From positions 1 to 47,941 of IMG/VR virus record IMGVR_UViG_3300010412_000056: 47,941 nt of DNA; one strand, 5' to 3'. The notes under the pieces were generated by a model, which was not told where the DNA came from, searched no databases, and was given only the letters and a program-made list of their open reading frames with translations. This document shows, piece after piece, positions 1-7,075 of this stretch (the stretch's first letter is position 1; each line of letters opens with the position of its first letter). The stretch is from a virus. The position numbers were made by a program, and so were the translations under genes.

Positions 1-59
1 CGAAAGCGAAATGGAGAGGATCGGCATGATACCACCGTTATCGGGTCACCACAATAGTT

Positions 60-101
60 GCAAATGACAACTATGTTGAGGACTACGCACTAGCTGCGTA
101 A
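60..101 (+). other. tmRNA proteolysis tag reading frame (A)ANDNYVEDYALAA-stop
   Basis: Reading from the resume codon GCA at 60 gives ANDNYVEDYALAA and then TAA at 99-101. With the charged alanine the tag would be AANDNYVEDYALAA. The ANDN start is shared with the Caulobacter tag, and the ALAA end is the ClpX/ClpA recognition signal also found in the E. coli tag AANDENYALAA. There is no start codon or ribosome binding site, as expected for a trans-translated frame. Confidence 0.82.
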
Positions 102-107
102 TCTTCC

Positions 108-126
108 GGGGCTCGGGGGGAGCCTT
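108..126 (+). terminator. GC-rich hairpin after the tmRNA tag; possible terminator or tmRNA 3' helix
   Basis: GGCTC (110-114) pairs perfectly with GAGCC (120-124) around a GGGGG loop, and two G-U pairs could extend it. The following bases (TTGTTA) are only weakly T-rich, so it may be part of the tmRNA fold instead of a terminator. A CCCCCC run at 136-141 could alternatively pair with the GGGGGG at 115-120. Confidence 0.4.
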
Positions 127-166
127 GTTACCCAATCCCCCCACCAATTCTTATTGTTATAATGGC

Positions 167-409
167 ATGATGGCAACAAAAGAAGAAATCACACAATTTT
201 CACTAGAGATAGAAAAGATCGCAGTGGAGAAAGACCTTCCTTACATGGAAGCCGTCATCTTCTACTGTGAAATCACGGGCTTTGAAGTGGAGTTGGCAGC
301 AAAGCTGATCTCCACCTCTCTCAAATCCAAAATAAAGGTTGAAGCCGAGAGGCTGAATTTCCTTCCCAGAAGCAACACAGGTATGTTGTCCTTTCAACAA
401 GAGGAATAG
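167..409 (+). CDS. 33: Late-transcription coactivator, T4 gp33-like
   Basis: This small acidic/helical protein (79-80 aa) resembles the short gp33-type late promoter coactivators of T4-like phages. Shared features are an N-terminal helix (FSLEIEKIAVEKDLPYMEAV), a central YCE...E.E.AAKLIS segment and a LNFLP segment near the C-terminus. In T4, gp33 bridges host RNA polymerase to the gp45 sliding clamp and works with gp55 at TATAAATA promoters. The hydrophobic LSF near the end may be the clamp-binding epitope (inference). Two adjacent ATGs (167, 170) are possible and neither has a good Shine-Dalgarno sequence. An upstream extension to 125 would run into the tmRNA region. The gene lies 3 bases before the next one, and the 33-59-32 neighbourhood is as in T4. 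Confidence 0.75.
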   Translation: MMATKEEITQFSLEIEKIAVEKDLPYMEAVIFYCEITGFEVELAAKLISTSLKSKIKVEAERLNFLPRSNTGMLSFQQEE

Positions 410-412
410 ATT

Positions 413-1180
413 ATGAACTCGTTGTTTACGATTGGCGATAGAGAAGTGTTGTTGAATCTCCGAAACCAAATCTACCTGATTCTTGAGCGAAGCCTTGTTA
501 GAAACTCAGAGATTGATAAATCGGCATGGCTTACCACTGACTCGGACAAGCACACTGTTGTTGTTGCTGGTGGATGGTTTGCCAGCAAGTTACAAGATAC
601 GATTCCAAAGGACATCGACATCTTCATTCTTTGCGGTGGACCATACCCAGAAGAGTTTCAACGATATGCCAATGCCGTGCGTGGAGAAGCAAGATTGAGG
701 GGAGTCAACCTCGATGAAAGCACGGCAGTCGAATATGCCCGTGAGAAAATTTGGGCAGTCTACACTCAACGATCACAGCGATTTGAGGATAGGATGCGCG
801 GAACAAACATTCAATACATCTTCTCCAAGTATTCAGATAGGAAAAAGCTGCTGGCAGATTTCGATTATCTTCACACCACGATTTCATACAACCTTGGAAA
901 TCACAAGCTATACACCACATATAACGCATACGATGCTGCCAAGAATAGAAAACTCATTGTCAACCACCAACCTCAGGATTGGCGCAGGCACAAGTTTCTA
1001 AGTCGTGGATACATTGAAGTCAAGGACGGTGTGGGGCGCAAGTCGGCAGAATACACTGGTGACTATTCAGGTGATATGCCTTGGTATCATGGTAACGCAG
1101 AACCAATCTCACCACGAAGGAAGTTTCACGAGTCGGTGCGTGATGGTTTGAAACAAGCATTTGGAAAGCTTGAGGAATGA
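413..1180 (+). CDS. Nucleotidyltransferase-fold protein inserted between gp33 and gp59
   Basis: The 255-residue product has a nucleotidyltransferase-like signature near the N-terminus: AGGWFASKL (res 52-60), then PKDIDIF (res 65-71). This matches the GG...D-x-D pattern of the polymerase-beta superfamily, with D67 and D69 as candidate metal ligands. The segment around residues 135-185, including DFDYLHTTISYN, looks like the second half seen in phage proteins of this type. The ATG at 413 has an AGAGGA site seven bases upstream, and the gene ends in an ATGA overlap with gp59. The substrate is unknown; it could modify RNA, nucleotides or protein. In T4 nothing of this kind lies between genes 33 and 59, so this is an acquisition. 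The fold call is moderate and the function is not established. Confidence 0.55.
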   Translation: MNSLFTIGDREVLLNLRNQIYLILERSLVRNSEIDKSAWLTTDSDKHTVVVAGGWFASKLQDTIPKDIDIFILCGGPYPEEFQRYANAVRGEARLRGVNLDESTAVEYAREKIWAVYTQRSQRFEDRMRGTNIQYIFSKYSDRKKLLADFDYLHTTISYNLGNHKLYTTYNAYDAAKNRKLIVNHQPQDWRRHKFLSRGYIEVKDGVGRKSAEYTGDYSGDMPWYHGNAEPISPRRKFHESVRDGLKQAFGKLEE

Positions 1181-1791
1181 GAATAAGCGGCTATGAAGCA
1201 TACCTTCTGTTTCAAGCCTTGAAGAACCATTTCCAGATCGAGAGCTACGACTACTTCAAGTACCATGGAAAGACAAGAGCGAATGAACACTCGTTCATGG
1301 TGAAGCGGGATCGCCACTTTTATAAGCAGGCAGCGAATCGCTTCACCAGAGAAGACTTGACCGACTTGATCATTTCCAACATGCTTGTGGGTCGTAAGTT
1401 CTTCATCGACATGATTCGAAACGAGGCAGAACAAGCAGAGGAAGTGAGGCAAGAATATGTGAAGCGTAAGGAAAGTTTTACCTACATGTTTTCACAAGAC
1501 CTAGACAGATTGCTTGCCAGCGTCGAGGAGCCAAAGCAACTGTTTAGCATCGAGAAGGGTAGTTATCCAGAACTCATCAACCATTATCTCAATCGAAACG
1601 TGCCGGTCGAGACGTTGGCAGCACTGGACAAAATCGTTGGCTTTTCACATGTCTTCGACAAAAAGTTGGGAAAGGATGATGTGATATGGGAGCCAACTCG
1701 TTTACTAATAATGAAATATAAACCATTTCTACGAGTGAATGAAGATCGGCTAAAGGAAATCGTGAGGGACAAAATGATAAATAGGGAGTAA
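1177..1791 (+). CDS. 59: Replicative helicase loader, T4 gp59-like
   Basis: The 204-residue product (T4 gp59 has 217) keeps the gp59 layout. It begins with a Y.AYLLFQALKNHF helix and a Y-D-x-x-K-Y segment, then KRDRHFYKQAANRF (T4: RRDKYFFQKLSEKY), then LTDLIISNMLVG (T4: LALIFISNLVAN). It ends with a C-terminal half carrying IWEPTRLLIMKYKPFL (T4 has a similar LVWNNYSIKLKAYRKIL). gp59 binds forked DNA and gp32 and loads the gp41 helicase during origin- and recombination-dependent replication. The ATG overlaps the upstream stop by four bases (ATGA) with GAGGA directly before it. Its position close to gene 32 agrees with T4 gene order. Confidence 0.82.
   Translation: MRISGYEAYLLFQALKNHFQIESYDYFKYHGKTRANEHSFMVKRDRHFYKQAANRFTREDLTDLIISNMLVGRKFFIDMIRNEAEQAEEVRQEYVKRKESFTYMFSQDLDRLLASVEEPKQLFSIEKGSYPELINHYLNRNVPVETLAALDKIVGFSHVFDKKLGKDDVIWEPTRLLIMKYKPFLRVNEDRLKEIVRDKMINRE
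1776..1783 (+). promoter_or_regulatory. Late-promoter-like motif GATAAATA
   Basis: GATAAATAG differs from the T4 late -10 element TATAAATA at the first base. It lies at the end of the gp59 gene, about 30 bases before the ATG at 1813, leaving a plausible leader with a CGAGGAA ribosome site. Confidence 0.4.
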
Positions 1792-1812
1792 TTGAGACGA
1801 GGAACTTAGTTT

Positions 1813-2772
1813 ATGCCTAGAGTAGTGAAGCTGTTATTGTGGACTGCGTTCTTTGTCGCTCTCCCTCTTACAATCACATGGGCGCAATCAACACGTCAAA
1901 ACTGTATCTATGACTATTTGAAGTATTGCTCTGCTCACTCACCTAGTAGCAAGGCAGGACAAGATTGTATGAGGCGTCATGGTCCGCAGCTTTCTGATAG
2001 ATGTATCACCGCACTTGTGGCAGATGGCATCATAACACTTGATGAGGTCAAAGACGTTGCGGATGATGCTGGCTTAGAAATAGAAGTTCAACCCGATGGC
2101 AGTCTGAAAAAGCGCCGTAAGCTAATCGCATTTTTCGATCCTCCTGTTCCCGTCAGAAACCCCAGAAGAGTTGAGCAAGAACTCGCAGCAATGCCACCTA
2201 TTCCTGTGAGAAACCCACGCAGATTAGAACCCCAAGTGGTCGAGGCACCAGTCACTATTCCTGAACCAAAAGAAATAAAACCAGTTCCACCACCAGCACC
2301 AATAGAGACACAACCAGTTTCACCACCAAGTGAACCGGAGAAACCGAAAGTGGTGCCGCCCACACCAGAACCGGCACCAGAACCACCCAAAGAGGAGACG
2401 CCAAAAAAGAAAAGTGTTCTTGAACGCGCGGTAGAAATAATAAAGAAAGGATACGAGAAAGACTACATTCGTAAACCCGATCACGACAGAGTGAAACCCA
2501 AGGTTAGAGACGTAGAAGAAAAGCCAAAGCCAAGGGTCAGGCATGTGGAGAGACCAAAGCCTGAAAAGAGAAAGGCAGCAGCGACAGTCAGAAAGCATAA
2601 AGTAAGAAGAAATAAGGTCAAACAACTTTACAAAAAGAGGAGGCAATCGGTTCGAGCACAGGATCGTCGCAGAAACAAGCGGCTTCACGGCTTCGATAGC
2701 GATTATGAGATTACGCCGGGAGGCTATGGCTCAAACTTCCAATATACGGAAAGATTCCGCATTCAAAAATAA
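1813..2772 (+). CDS. Secreted protein: Cys-containing N-domain, Pro-rich linker, very basic C-terminus
   Basis: I do not recognise a named family. Residues 1-25 form a signal peptide (MPRVVK, hydrophobic core, AWA-Q cleavage site). Residues 30-75 carry four cysteines in a pattern C-x7-C-x12-C-x10-C ending in a DRCITAL segment, reminiscent of small periplasmic Cys-rich domains common in Rhizobiales. Residues about 108-140 contain two copies of PVRNPRR. Residues 140-200 are Pro/Glu-rich. Residues 200-319 are dominated by Lys/Arg, ending in an aromatic/Gly tail. The Pro-rich and basic parts could span periplasm and bind peptidoglycan or nucleic acid. It separates gp59 from gp32, a position where T4 has no gene. 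Superinfection control or envelope modification is possible but not shown. Confidence 0.6.
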   Translation: MPRVVKLLLWTAFFVALPLTITWAQSTRQNCIYDYLKYCSAHSPSSKAGQDCMRRHGPQLSDRCITALVADGIITLDEVKDVADDAGLEIEVQPDGSLKKRRKLIAFFDPPVPVRNPRRVEQELAAMPPIPVRNPRRLEPQVVEAPVTIPEPKEIKPVPPPAPIETQPVSPPSEPEKPKVVPPTPEPAPEPPKEETPKKKSVLERAVEIIKKGYEKDYIRKPDHDRVKPKVRDVEEKPKPRVRHVERPKPEKRKAAATVRKHKVRRNKVKQLYKKRRQSVRAQDRRRNKRLHGFDSDYEITPGGYGSNFQYTERFRIQK

Positions 2773-2775
2773 TGC

Positions 2776-2806
2776 TTGACAAACCTTTCGAAATGGAGTA
2801 TAAATA
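2776..2806 (+). promoter_or_regulatory. Composite promoter of gp32: sigma70 -35/-10 overlapping a perfect T4-type late element
   Basis: TTGACA at 2776-2781 is followed after exactly 17 bases by TATAAA at 2799-2804, a near-consensus host sigma70 promoter. The -10 is embedded in TATAAATA (2799-2806), the exact T4 late-promoter consensus. The expected start site near 2813 leaves about 55 bases of leader before the gp32 ATG. Confidence 0.7.
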
Positions 2807-2867
2807 GCATGTCATTATGAAAGCTGTGGACAAGAAAACATACAACGCACATATAAAGGAACACACA

Positions 2868-3845
2868 ATGAGCACATTTTCAAAACTAAAGAAATCCTCA
2901 GGCAATGTTCAACGACTCGCAGAGGAAATCAAGAAACTCAGCGAGCCTGAACAGAAGACTTTCGTAGACCCCGACGAAGAGACCTATTGGAAGTTGGAGC
3001 GAGATAGAGTGGGCAATGGTTCTGCTACTATTCGTTTTCTTCCTGCGCCTGCGGTAGACGGTGACGATGCTCTGCCATGGGTCCGTTATTGGGATCATGG
3101 ATTTCAGGGACCATCAGGTAGGTGGTATATTGAGAACTCTCTAACCACGATTGGTAAGAAAGACCCATGCGCTCAGTATAACAGCCTACTTTGGAACGTG
3201 AGTGATAGCGATACATCACCATATCGTCGTCAGGCACGCGACCAAAAGCGCCGTCTTCACTACGTATCAAATATTTACGTGGTGAGCGGTCCCGGTCAGG
3301 GGAATGTCTATCGATTCCGTTATGGTAAGAAGATATTCGACAAGATTCAGGACTGCTACATGCCTCCATTTGACGATGAAGGCAGAACGCCAGACGATGA
3401 CAACTACAATCCAACTAATGCGTTCGATCCGTTCGATCTCTGGCAAGGGGCAAACTTCAAGTTGCGCGTTCGTAAGGTCGATGGATTCCCCAACTATGAT
3501 CTGTCGAGTTGGGAACCCGCAAAGCCTCTTCTTAATGATGATGCCGAACTTGAGGAAGTCTGGAAGTCTGAACACTCTCTTAAAGCAGTTATTGCTGAAG
3601 ACAAGTTCAAGAGCTATGATGATCTGGCTCAACGCTTGGCAGACGCACTAGGCATTCCTGTTCAACGTCTCCAATCTGTTCTCAATGGAGAGATTCCTGT
3701 TACCGATGCTCTAAAGCTGGATCGTCGCGGGAGTGTCAAAGTTGATCGAGAAGAGACTGTTGAGGCAGTGAAAAGCCTTGATGATACTGATTCCGATGAG
3801 GAAGATGATGAGTTGCGAGAGTTTAGAATGCTCGCAGAAGGCTAA
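2868..3845 (+). CDS. 32: Single-stranded DNA-binding protein, T4 gp32-like
   Basis: The 325-residue product (T4: 301) has the three-part gp32 layout. The N-terminal basic segment has KLKKSS, similar to the LAST motif used for cooperativity. The core OB-fold is recognised by NGSATIRFLPAP, HGFQGPSGRWYIEN and VYRFRYGKKIFDKI (T4: FKYRFGKKIWDKI). The C-terminal tail is acidic (DDTDSDEEDDE). The ATG at 2868 is chosen over 2817 because AAGGA lies seven bases upstream and the reading starts as in the family. The T4 zinc-binding Cys-x2-Cys (CPVC) is absent; only one Cys (KKDPCAQYN) remains there. It coats ssDNA and coordinates replication, recombination and repair. It is driven by the composite promoter at 2776 and ends at a strong terminator. 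Confidence 0.93.
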   Translation: MSTFSKLKKSSGNVQRLAEEIKKLSEPEQKTFVDPDEETYWKLERDRVGNGSATIRFLPAPAVDGDDALPWVRYWDHGFQGPSGRWYIENSLTTIGKKDPCAQYNSLLWNVSDSDTSPYRRQARDQKRRLHYVSNIYVVSGPGQGNVYRFRYGKKIFDKIQDCYMPPFDDEGRTPDDDNYNPTNAFDPFDLWQGANFKLRVRKVDGFPNYDLSSWEPAKPLLNDDAELEEVWKSEHSLKAVIAEDKFKSYDDLAQRLADALGIPVQRLQSVLNGEIPVTDALKLDRRGSVKVDREETVEAVKSLDDTDSDEEDDELREFRMLAEG

Positions 3846-3848
3846 GAC

Positions 3849-3876
3849 AAAGGGGAGCTTCGGCTCCCCTTTTTTT
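3849..3876. terminator. Strong intrinsic terminator between convergent genes
   Basis: AAAGGGGAGC (3849-3858), the tetraloop TTCG and GCTCCCCTTT (3863-3872), followed by further T's, make a perfect 10-bp stem with a U tract on the + strand. The minus-strand gene ends at 3875-3877, inside the T tract, so the hairpin also lies just after that stop. It probably serves both transcripts, more strongly the gp32 one. Confidence 0.9.
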
Positions 3877-6800
3877 ATTTCATATTGGTAGCACCTTCAC
3901 TGAAATGACCGGCAGCAGGATCAATCGACAACTCAGAAAAGTTGCGAGCACGGTGCATAGCACGATGATTGCTCGTCGTCTTATATGGGTATGACGATTG
4001 TGCCAGAAGTCGCGTATTCTCCTGTATTGATAAGCCCGGATCATGTTGTGGTGTGTTGGGCTTCGGTCGAGGCTTTTGTTGTTTCTCCATCGAGGCTTGC
4101 TTCTCACTTGCCATTTGTTCACCACTTGCCTGTGTTGATCTGGCTTGTGTTAGAAGTTCCGATCCGGACATACGGTGCTGTGGTGTGACTTGTACCTTTT
4201 CACCACCACCGAATCTGGCTTTGACCTTGCCCGCAGCATCGACAATAGCGCTGCCTTCACCAACAAACTGTTGACCACCACCCAAGTAGTTTGGAACAAG
4301 ACTATCGGCAGGAAGCGGCAGCGGCTCCTGCTTTGGCATGGGTGGTGGTTCAGGTTTTGGGGGCTTTGGTGCCTCTGGTGTTGGCTGAACTTTGGTTTTT
4401 TGATCTGCTGCCATAGTTCCTTGAACATCAAGTTGTGGCTGACCTATCGTCATGGTCGATGATTGAGGTGCTTTTGGCATAACAGTCGCGGCATCTGTTA
4501 GAGGCGCTGGTTGAATCTCACCTCTCTTTATTCTCGCTCTGTAATCACTCTCCATACCCTCACGGATTCTCTTTTGTATCTCTTCGTTTGACGGCATCAG
4601 AAACGATGGAACCCCACTTGTTTTATTCTGATATTGTCTATACACCTCATCCATCGCAGCAGCGCGTTGCTCCTGAGTCATGATCGTATTCCAATATTTT
4701 GTAAAAGCAGGATCAAAGCCTTCTGTTGAGAACGGCATGTCTTTGGGTACATTATATTCACCCAGATTGATCGTTGTGCCAAGGTTGCCATATGGGTCGA
4801 TGGCACCGTTTGGCGCTTGATCTTTTGGCTCGACTTCCGATGCCGTGGCAAGCCCTTCGGCACTGGTTGCTTTCATAGCCGTTAGTTGTTTATTTGCTTG
4901 GCGTCTGGCTTCCGCAACATCATAACCAAAAAGCTTGCGAAATTCTGCCATGCCCATATTGTCTTCTGGATTGATGTTATACATTCGCATGGCTTTTTCG
5001 GACCAACCTTGTTCCCAATTACCCATGCTACCGCCGATATAACCTTTACCTTCTGTTCGTCCAAGTTGTCTTTCGCGAGAACCAAAATCACGGTGCATCA
5101 GGTCCATTTCACCATAGCCATATGCTTTTCCACCTTCACCAGTGAAATACATACCACTTCTCATATTTCCTGAATAACCCGGAAAGTATTTTTCTTGTGC
5201 TGTTTTCTCGAAATTCTGAAGCTGTTGGTACAATCTGGCATATTTTCCTGATTGATAGTTGGATAATGCTGTTCCATCTGGTGCGACAATTGTAGTATCA
5301 AGAGCTAGACCGCGACCATGCCTACCACCTCCCGGTCTATATCCCGATCCACCACCACCCTGCATTTTTCCACCTTTGACAGTTCCATTTATAACAACCT
5401 TATAACCGGGATTGTTTTCCATGAAACGTCGCGCTCCCTCGTCAGCAATAGAGAGAAGTGTTGGATTGACATTTTGAATGCTTTCCATAACACCCGGACG
5501 ACTGGTATCCAAATATTTTACATCACCGGGAATCAGTTTTTCTGGGGCTTTGCTTTCAATGATTCTTCCTGCCACATCTCGCGTCACTGCTGATGATGCT
5601 TTTTGAGGTGCGGCATCTCTTGATGATTGAAACAACCTATTAGCTTGTTCCACACCTATTCTATTGATGTTCTCGATCATTCTTACTTGGTCTACCGGAG
5701 TAATGGTTCCAAGGAATTTAGCTGCTTCTGGATCGAGCCCTTTTGGTATGGTGGTTGATATTCGGTCTCTTAATTCTTTTGGAACTTCGCCGGGCTTGAG
5801 CATAGCATCATAATCTATTCTACCGGTTTGACTGGGGTCCGGTTCTTTTATAGAAGAGGCATCTTTCAAAGATTTGCCGGAAGCTTCCCACATATTCATC
5901 TCAGTAGCAATGGAACGAATCCAAGGCATTTCCCATGTTTTGTTATAAGTTCCTTCCCCTCCCGGCATTTTGTGAGCGGTTGAGGGGACGGCATCATAAC
6001 CGCCTCTTTGAGCATCGGCATATACACCAGCGGAAGCATTATGAGTTCCAAAATAACTGTAATTCGTCCCCAATAAAACATTACTATGATATTGGTCGAA
6101 CTGTTTGAACATGTTTGGATTATTTTCAATCTCATTCAATGCATTATTGTAGTTTCGCATACCGGTTGTTCCCGAACGCAGCGGCTCAAAATAAATGCTT
6201 GATCTACTCATATTTCTGAAATCTGTATTCAAGGCATTCGAAAAATCGTTACCATATCTTTCTTTATTGGCAGCAAATCGATTGTAAACTGTTTCCATAA
6301 AACCCATAACGGCTTGGGGGTCTTTTCCTACCTCTGCTACTGCCAAAGCATAAAAATGCTTTCTTTGATTTGTCGTTAATCGGTCACCACCCGCGTCCAA
6401 TCTTGTTTTACCTAATGGATTAACTTTTCCTTCTTGTAAAAGAGTTCTCGTTCTTTTTTCGCTGGCACCTTGCTCCAAGGCTTGTTGCCACGATAATTTT
6501 ACACCCGGAGACTGTTGTGGTTTTCTGTAATCAGAGGAATCCAATCCCAATGAATCCAACAATACTCCCGGTTCCTGTCCCGGCATTGTTCTACCATCTC
6601 GTAATTTTACTCCCGGCGATGAGCGGGCTTGTGTTCTTACAGGAGGAGAATAAGGTCTGGCAGTTTGTCCCAAACCCGAAGGACCGGTCATTGGTGTGGC
6701 ACCAGTGGTTGCTCTGCCAATATCAGGCAATGCTCTTTTGAAATAATCAGGAAACATTTCTGCTAATTGAGTAGGAGTCAACGATGCCAGAAATGATGGC

Positions 6801-6892
6801 AATGGCGCTTCACGACGAGTGCTTTTTAGAGCATCTTTCGCGGTCAGCTTCTCCATTTCTCTGTAGTCTACTGTTAGCGTACTTTTGTCCAT
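3875..6892 (-). CDS. Large tail-associated protein with two peptidoglycan-hydrolase-like domains
   Basis: The product has 1005 residues. Residues 1-170 are low-complexity (Pro/Gly/Gln/Ser). Residues about 172-337 resemble the SleB/lysozyme-like cell-wall hydrolase fold, with an ALAVAEVG helix (E187 is the likely acid) and VYNRFA, followed by Tyr/Asn-rich segments. Residues about 466-637 resemble an M15-type D-Ala/L-Ala-D-Glu peptidase: RHGRGLALD (H525, D532) and EMDLMH (E595, D597, H600) look like the metal and catalytic ligands. Residues 700-1005 are Pro/Gln-rich and probably disordered. It is the last gene of the minus operon, after gp26 and its small partner, where a tape-measure or hub protein is often found. 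It may be the wall-opening hub component that replaces the lysozyme missing from the split gp5. The substrate is inferred. Confidence 0.65.
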   Translation of the reverse strand: MDKSTLTVDYREMEKLTAKDALKSTRREAPLPSFLASLTPTQLAEMFPDYFKRALPDIGRATTGATPMTGPSGLGQTARPYSPPVRTQARSSPGVKLRDGRTMPGQEPGVLLDSLGLDSSDYRKPQQSPGVKLSWQQALEQGASEKRTRTLLQEGKVNPLGKTRLDAGGDRLTTNQRKHFYALAVAEVGKDPQAVMGFMETVYNRFAANKERYGNDFSNALNTDFRNMSRSSIYFEPLRSGTTGMRNYNNALNEIENNPNMFKQFDQYHSNVLLGTNYSYFGTHNASAGVYADAQRGGYDAVPSTAHKMPGGEGTYNKTWEMPWIRSIATEMNMWEASGKSLKDASSIKEPDPSQTGRIDYDAMLKPGEVPKELRDRISTTIPKGLDPEAAKFLGTITPVDQVRMIENINRIGVEQANRLFQSSRDAAPQKASSAVTRDVAGRIIESKAPEKLIPGDVKYLDTSRPGVMESIQNVNPTLLSIADEGARRFMENNPGYKVVINGTVKGGKMQGGGGSGYRPGGGRHGRGLALDTTIVAPDGTALSNYQSGKYARLYQQLQNFEKTAQEKYFPGYSGNMRSGMYFTGEGGKAYGYGEMDLMHRDFGSRERQLGRTEGKGYIGGSMGNWEQGWSEKAMRMYNINPEDNMGMAEFRKLFGYDVAEARRQANKQLTAMKATSAEGLATASEVEPKDQAPNGAIDPYGNLGTTINLGEYNVPKDMPFSTEGFDPAFTKYWNTIMTQEQRAAAMDEVYRQYQNKTSGVPSFLMPSNEEIQKRIREGMESDYRARIKRGEIQPAPLTDAATVMPKAPQSSTMTIGQPQLDVQGTMAADQKTKVQPTPEAPKPPKPEPPPMPKQEPLPLPADSLVPNYLGGGQQFVGEGSAIVDAAGKVKARFGGGEKVQVTPQHRMSGSELLTQARSTQASGEQMASEKQASMEKQQKPRPKPNTPQHDPGLSIQENTRLLAQSSYPYKTTSNHRAMHRARNFSELSIDPAAGHFSEGATNMK

Positions 6893-6895
6893 TTC

Positions 6896-7075
6896 TTATC
6901 TTCTCTGTTGTTTTTGTAAGTCTTCTAAATGCTGAAGGTGTTGTTTTAGCATGTCCAGATAAATGAATTTTTCCCATGGAGGCATTTTTTCAAGCCACTC
7001 AGCCTCCCAATGATGATGTTGTATCAAGGCAAAAAATGTCCTGAAATAGTTCATCAACGTATCATAACCAAGCAT
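6896..7075 (-). CDS. Small gp26 partner, 59 aa (possible tail-assembly chaperone or gp51-like)
   Basis: This short ORF starts at an ATG overlapping the gp26 stop by one base (TAATG) and ends three bases before the next ATG. The product begins MLGYDTLMNYF. It has a WEAEWLEKMPPWEKFIYLDM core, a short amphipathic helix and a QKQQRR tail. The W...E..MP..E..IY...L pattern is like the small proteins that follow tail chaperones in many long-tailed phages. Its coupling to gp26 and its place just before the large tail protein suggest a G/GT-like chaperone pair, or the role of T4 gp51 in hub assembly. No frameshift-slippery site was evident at the junction. The existence of the gene is well supported by position; the function is inferred. 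Confidence 0.6.
   Translation of the reverse strand: MLGYDTLMNYFRTFFALIQHHHWEAEWLEKMPPWEKFIYLDMLKQHLQHLEDLQKQQRR

Larger units (their letters stand above)
1..142 (+). ncRNA. ssrA: tmRNA (ssrA) tag-coding portion, truncated by the window edge
   Basis: The stretch AATAGTTGCAAATGAC (52-67) closely matches the region around the resume codon of bacterial tmRNA (E. coli AAUAGUCGCAAACGAC). It is followed by an open tag frame ending in Leu-Ala-Ala and a stop. The end of the tag folds into a perfect 6-bp hairpin (84-89 with 95-100), like helix P5, which also contains the tag end in known tmRNAs. A second GC hairpin follows at 108-126. No tRNA-like 3' half is visible downstream. In alphaproteobacteria ssrA is circularly permuted, with the acceptor part upstream of the coding part, so the missing half is expected left of base 1. 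tmRNA rescues stalled ribosomes and marks the nascent protein for ClpXP. The 3' end is approximate. The phage origin of this copy is inferred from its phage neighbours. Confidence 0.82.

Noticed and set aside
1-142. Prophage attachment site in a bacterial ssrA gene
   Set aside because: Many prophages insert in ssrA, but the genes here are of a virulent T4 type and no integrase or attachment repeat is visible. A phage-encoded tmRNA fits better, though the left side is unseen.
100-145. CCCCCCACCA at 136-145 looks like a tRNA acceptor end
   Set aside because: No cloverleaf, T-loop or anticodon arm can be drawn around it, and the preceding bases belong to the tmRNA tag and hairpin.
158-163. TATAAT as the -10 promoter of the gp33 gene
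   Set aside because: It lies only four bases before the ATG and has no matching -35, so it would give a leaderless transcript. Likely chance.
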